Assembly (NCBI RefSeq): GCF_035594125.1
Contig: NC_087197.1
Coordinates: 6,100,352-6,164,351 of the forward strand
Source: Scylla paramamosain
Lineage: Eukaryota; Arthropoda; Malacostraca; Decapoda; Portunidae
Length of the DNA stretch: 64,000 nucleotides
Direction: 5' to 3'
Shown: positions 63,101-64,000 of the stretch, one piece after another
How the letters are laid out: each line of letters begins with the position of its first letter
Numbering within the stretch: position 1 is the first letter of the stretch
The notes under the pieces: generated by a model
What the model was told of the DNA's origin: nothing
Databases searched by the model: none
Seen by the model: only the letters and a program-made list of their open reading frames with translations
Made by a program: the position numbers and the translations under genes

Positions 63101-64000
63101 TTAACACAGCACTAGTGTGGGAGGTTGTGTTTTTCGCCACCTTTGTGCAGCCACTTTCACTTGCTGGAGTGTCATTGTTTGTGTATCACTCGTGGCTGCC
63201 GTAAACACATTCCACAGTCTGGAGGTTCTGGCTGTGTAAGAGCGCTGGTGCTGCCTCGAGTAAGATCGAGGCACTTGCACCAGCATGTCACTGGAGGTGG
63301 TGGACCTGGACTCCCTCTGGACAGCTCGTGGTGGGAGCCTTAGCGAGCTGAGATGAGGGACCTCCAGAACCCGGGCCTTGTGCTGGACCACCAGCGCCGA
63401 CACATCCCGCCGATGCTCCAGCGACGTGACTCCGGTCTGCTCCTCCTGCTGCTGCTGCTGTCTGTCCATCCCCACCAAGCGCAGGGCATGGCGTTGCACA
63501 GCTTCCAGTCTCTGCAAGTGGGTGGGGGCACTGGACATCCAGGACAAGGCACTGTACTCCATACAAGGCTGTATCTGAGCCTTGTACAGTGTGAGGATGC
63601 CCCGGGAGTCGAGGTTTCCTGACATCCGACGCAGTGCAGAGACTCACTGGGAGACCTGGTGGGCAACAGCAGCAACATGGCGGTCAAAGCGCAGGCCACA
63701 GTCCACTGTCACTCCCAGCAACTTGACGTGTTCCTGGAGGGGAAGTGTCTGGCCTCCAAAAATCAGACAACCTGAGACGGCTGGGGAGGCAGCTGGGGAC
63801 CATGACATGACCATGGCCTGCATCTTTTCTGGTGCGAAGCTGACTTGCCACGCCTCTCCCCACTCCATCACCAGCCTGAGCTGCCTATTCAGCTCTCTAA
63901 CGGCTCGCTGACTGTCGGAGCGGCAGTAGGAGCGGGAGAGACTGCAGTCGTCGGCGTATGCAAGCAGAGTCGGTATTTGCCGCAGGAGGTCATTGATGTA
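63101..64000 (-). mobile_element. GC-rich LINE RT and C-terminus, runs off the window
   Basis: Reverse strand from the window edge: INDLLRQIPTLLAYADDCSLS (catalytic YADD intact, about 63950), WGEAWQVSFAPEKMQAMVMS, LLGVTVDCGLRFDRHV, then a single TGA at about 63645, then the same frame continues LRRMSGNLDSRGILTLYKAQ, IQPCMEYSALSWMSSAP and SRLWNVFTAATSD to a stop near 63101. The sequence is clearly more GC-rich than the rest of the window. Apart from one stop (plausibly CGA to TGA) this part is undamaged. Its 5' half lies outside the window. Clade not assigned; a jockey/I-group relation is likely. Confidence 0.85.

Overview
The window looks like nuclear DNA from a decapod crustacean, probably a brachyuran crab. 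It is AT-rich and has very long dinucleotide arrays. It is packed with decayed non-LTR retrotransposons, including many copies of a jockey-like family I associate with portunid crabs (memory, not a search result). It also holds a tRNA-derived SINE with a (CA)n tail and TA-flanked mariner/Tigger-type DNA elements. There is no bacterial gene organisation, CRISPR or operon.

One host gene can be supported. It is a plus-strand TTC23-like gene (tetratricopeptide-repeat, ciliary EvC-zone family) with five exons at 14763-14860, 24565-25004, 34248-34465, 40968-41063 and 50972-51097. All splice sites are GT/AG, every intron phase is preserved, and together the exons encode 326 residues. The open frame runs out of the last exon into a donor site, so the gene continues past the window. 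Introns are 6.5-9.9 kb and filled with transposons.

Layout. 0.5-14.7 kb (upstream of the gene): a Penelope-like remnant, several minus-strand LINE copies, a SINE/LINE/(CA)n cluster, and a nearly full-length jockey-like copy whose 5' end lies about 100 bp before exon 1. Intron 1: a second minus-strand and a third plus-strand jockey-like copy, then nested mariner-like and other MITE elements. Intron 2: a 1-kb (TG)n(CT)n tract, a degenerate CR1-like LINE, and a Tigger-like element that keeps only its DNA-binding domain. Intron 3: a K02A2.6-type Gypsy element with short LTRs and a duplicated integrase piece. Intron 4: a structurally complete DIRS-type tyrosine-recombinase retrotransposon at 41149-46463, with both inverted termini, the internal complementary region, and a leader of six 40-bp units each carrying a dyad. 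More MITEs follow. After exon 5: a TTAA-flanked Kolobok/Mutator-like element interrupted by a hAT-like insertion with a perfect 8-bp target duplication, a 320-bp tandem duplication, more LINEs, and at the right edge a GC-rich, recently active-looking LINE.

The transposons do not form one pathway. They are successive insertions in and around a single gene, and several nested insertions let their relative ages be read. The most informative objects are the DIRS element with its dyad-repeat leader, the hAT-in-Kolobok nest, and the SINE and LINE that share a tail.
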